A DNA stretch of 6,818 nucleotides from Pseudomonadota bacterium. GTDB lineage: Bacteria; Desulfobacterota; JAPLJL01. Position 1 is the stretch's first letter. Each line of letters opens with the position of its first letter. Under the pieces are notes generated by a model. That model saw only the letters and a program-made list of their open reading frames with translations, made no database searches and was not told where the DNA came from. The DNA is taken from contig JAPLJL010000115.1 in the NCBI GenBank assembly GCA_026388615.1, positions 1 to 6,818 on the forward strand, read 5' to 3'. The position numbers and the translations under genes are program-made. Of this stretch, positions 5,401 through 6,818 are shown one piece after another.

Positions 5401-5433
5401 AAAAAAATAGGGGCACAATCAGAGGTGCCCCTA
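5401..5433 (-). terminator. Rho-independent terminator after ftsH
   Basis: On the minus strand TAGGGGCAC (5433-5425) and GTGCCCCTA (5416-5408) form a perfect 9-bp stem with an 8-base loop, followed by seven T residues (complement of A7 at 5401-5407). It lies about 70 bases past the ftsH stop. It should separate ftsH from folP-cdaA or allow only partial read-through, so folP needs its own promoter or read-through transcription. Confidence 0.93.
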
Positions 5434-5504
5434 AAGTATTGGCTTTTTAATTTCCGGCAATTAATAACTGGCAATACCTTCCCGCCCTTCGGAAAGAAAA
5501 CGCT

Positions 5505-6818
5505 TCAAGCCGGCGGTGCCGGTTCGGTTTTCTGGTCGCCGCCGGAATCGGGGACGCTCTTTTTCCCTTGGATGATATCTTCGATCTCCGGCCCATCCAG
5601 CACCTCTTTCTTCAGGAGTGCAGCGGCCAGGCGTTCCAGGGTCTCCCGGTTGGCCTGGATAATCGATCGGGCCTTTTCATGGCTTTCCGAAACGATGCGC
5701 TTAACTTCCTGGTCAATCATCCGGGCGGTATCATCGCTGAAGTCCTTGGACTGGACGAAATCCCTTCCTAAAAAGACCATTTCATCCTTTCTCCCGTAGG
5801 CCAGGGGCCCGAGTTTTTCGCTCATCCCCCATTCGCAGACCATTTTGCGCGCGATTTCGGTGGCGCGCTCCAGGTCGTTGCCGGCCCCGGTGGTGATAGA
5901 GCCGAGCACGATTTCCTCCGCCGCCCGGCCTCCCATCAGGACCGTAATCATCGCGAGCAGGTAATCCTGGGTGTAATTATGGCGGTCGTCGATGGGAAGC
6001 TGCTGGGTTATCCCCAGGGCCATCCCCCGCGGGACGATGGTAACCTTGTGAATCGGGTCCGCCCCCGGGGTCAGCTTGGCCGCCAGGGTATGCCCCGACT
6101 CGTGATAAGCGGTCAGGCGCTTCTCTTCCTCGTTAATGATCATGGACTTTCGTTCCACGCCCATCAGAACCTTGTCCTTAGCCTCTTCAAAATCGGGCAT
6201 CTTCAGGTTATCCTGGTTTTTCCGCGCCGCCAGCAGAGCCGCCTCGTTGACCAGGTTCTCGAGATCCGCTCCGGAAAAACCGGGGGTTCCCCGGCCGATG
6301 GTCTCCAGGTTGACATCATCGGCCAGAGGGGTTTTGCGCGTATGCACTTTCAAGATTCCCACCCGCCCATTCAGATCCGGCCGGTGCACCACCACGCGAC
6401 GGTCAAACCGGCCCGGGCGCAATAGGGCCGGATCCAGGACATCCGGGCGATTGGTGGCCGAAATCAAAATCACCCCTTCGTTGGACTCAAACCCGTCCAT
6501 CTCCACCAGGAGCTGATTCAGGGTCTGCTCCCTCTCATCGTGGCCCCCGCCCAAACCGGCGCCCCTTTGCCTCCCCACCGCGTCAATCTCGTCGATGAAA
6601 ATTATGCAGGGAGCGTGCTTTTTTCCCTGGTTGAAAAGATCCCGGACCCGCGAGGCCCCCACCCCGACGAACATTTCGACGAAATCGGAGCCGGAGATGG
6701 AGAAGAACGGAACATCGGCTTCGCCGGCGATGGCGCGGGCCAGCAGGGTTTTGCCGGTGCCGGGGGAGCCGACCATGAGCACGCCCTTGGGGATGGAGCC
6801 GCCGAGTTTCTGGAATTT
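5505..6818 (-). CDS. ftsH: ATP-dependent zinc metalloprotease FtsH, N-terminal part outside window
   Basis: Membrane-anchored AAA+ protease that unfolds and degrades membrane and regulatory proteins. The frame is open to the window edge; 437 residues are visible and begin at KFQKLGGSIPKG, so the two transmembrane segments and periplasmic domain are not seen. Counting visible residues: Walker A GSPGTGKT (17-24), pore motif FVG (50-52), Walker B IIFIDEID (72-79), second region of homology NRPDVLDPALLRPGRFDRR (123-141), zinc motif HESGH (229-233) and the third zinc ligand D305 in GNDLERAT. Most FtsH proteins read GPPGTGKT and HEAGH; Ser replaces Pro and Ala here, with the catalytic Lys, His and Glu kept. 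The C-terminus ends in a Pro/Ala/Glu-rich tail. An intrinsic terminator follows. folP and cdaA downstream match the conserved order seen in many bacteria. Confidence 0.97.
   Translation of the reverse strand, partial: KFQKLGGSIPKGVLMVGSPGTGKTLLARAIAGEADVPFFSISGSDFVEMFVGVGASRVRDLFNQGKKHAPCIIFIDEIDAVGRQRGAGLGGGHDEREQTLNQLLVEMDGFESNEGVILISATNRPDVLDPALLRPGRFDRRVVVHRPDLNGRVGILKVHTRKTPLADDVNLETIGRGTPGFSGADLENLVNEAALLAARKNQDNLKMPDFEEAKDKVLMGVERKSMIINEEEKRLTAYHESGHTLAAKLTPGADPIHKVTIVPRGMALGITQQLPIDDRHNYTQDYLLAMITVLMGGRAAEEIVLGSITTGAGNDLERATEIARKMVCEWGMSEKLGPLAYGRKDEMVFLGRDFVQSKDFSDDTARMIDQEVKRIVSESHEKARSIIQANRETLERLAAALLKKEVLDGPEIEDIIQGKKSVPDSGGDQKTEPAPPA

Noticed and set aside
5979..6516. Open frames on the plus strand opposite ftsH
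   Set aside because: They lie wholly under the highly conserved AAA+ and protease domains and show no recognisable domain.
1..6818. CRISPR array, tRNA/rRNA genes, insertion sequences, prophage or toxin-antitoxin genes
   Set aside because: No regularly spaced repeats, cloverleaf-like segments, transposase motifs or paired small genes of known families were seen on either strand.

Overview
The window reads as a piece of a GC-rich, anaerobic, Gram-negative bacterium. A Desulfobacterota / former Deltaproteobacteria lineage is the best guess. The grounds are a 2-hydroxyacyl-CoA dehydratase-type subunit next to a TRAP-type solute-binding protein, a minus-strand ftsH - folP - cdaA order, and GC-rich genes separated by AT-rich gaps with short dispersed repeats. 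The taxon is inferred from gene content and style, not from a marker gene.

Left part, plus strand (1-2314): the 3' part of a 2-hydroxyacyl-CoA dehydratase / benzoyl-CoA reductase family subunit (cut by the window edge), then a secreted DctP-like TRAP solute-binding protein. The two are close and co-directional, which suggests uptake of an organic acid linked to CoA-ester dehydration or reduction. No TRAP membrane subunits lie in view. The gap between them holds a 7-bp tandem repeat that overlaps the first possible start codon of the second gene.

Middle (2315-3614): a convergent intergenic region with a dispersed-repeat-like segment and an inverted repeat. Next is a minus-strand gene for a small exported or lipid-anchored protein with one carboxypeptidase-regulatory-like beta-sandwich domain and an Ala/Pro tail. 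It has its own strong ribosome binding site, a candidate promoter, a possible Fur-like site and a strong terminator. About 600 bp of mostly AT-rich DNA separates it from cdaA. That stretch holds the terminator of the cdaA transcript and two small-peptide candidates of low certainty.

Right part, minus strand, read right to left (6818-3615): ftsH (membrane AAA+ zinc protease, N-terminus outside the window), an intrinsic terminator, folP (dihydropteroate synthase) and cdaA (diadenylate cyclase making c-di-AMP). This resembles the conserved ftsH-folP-cdaA-cdaR-glmM block of many bacteria, but cdaR and glmM do not follow here: the transcript ends in a terminator about 200 bp past cdaA.

I found no convincing new multi-gene system. 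The points most worth a second look are the intergenic repeats (two period-7 tracts and two REP-like segments), the perfect 18-bp palindrome at the 5' end of folP, the truncated cdaA neighbourhood with a basic reading frame behind it, and the Cys-Cys-Cys-bearing orphan TRAP binding protein.
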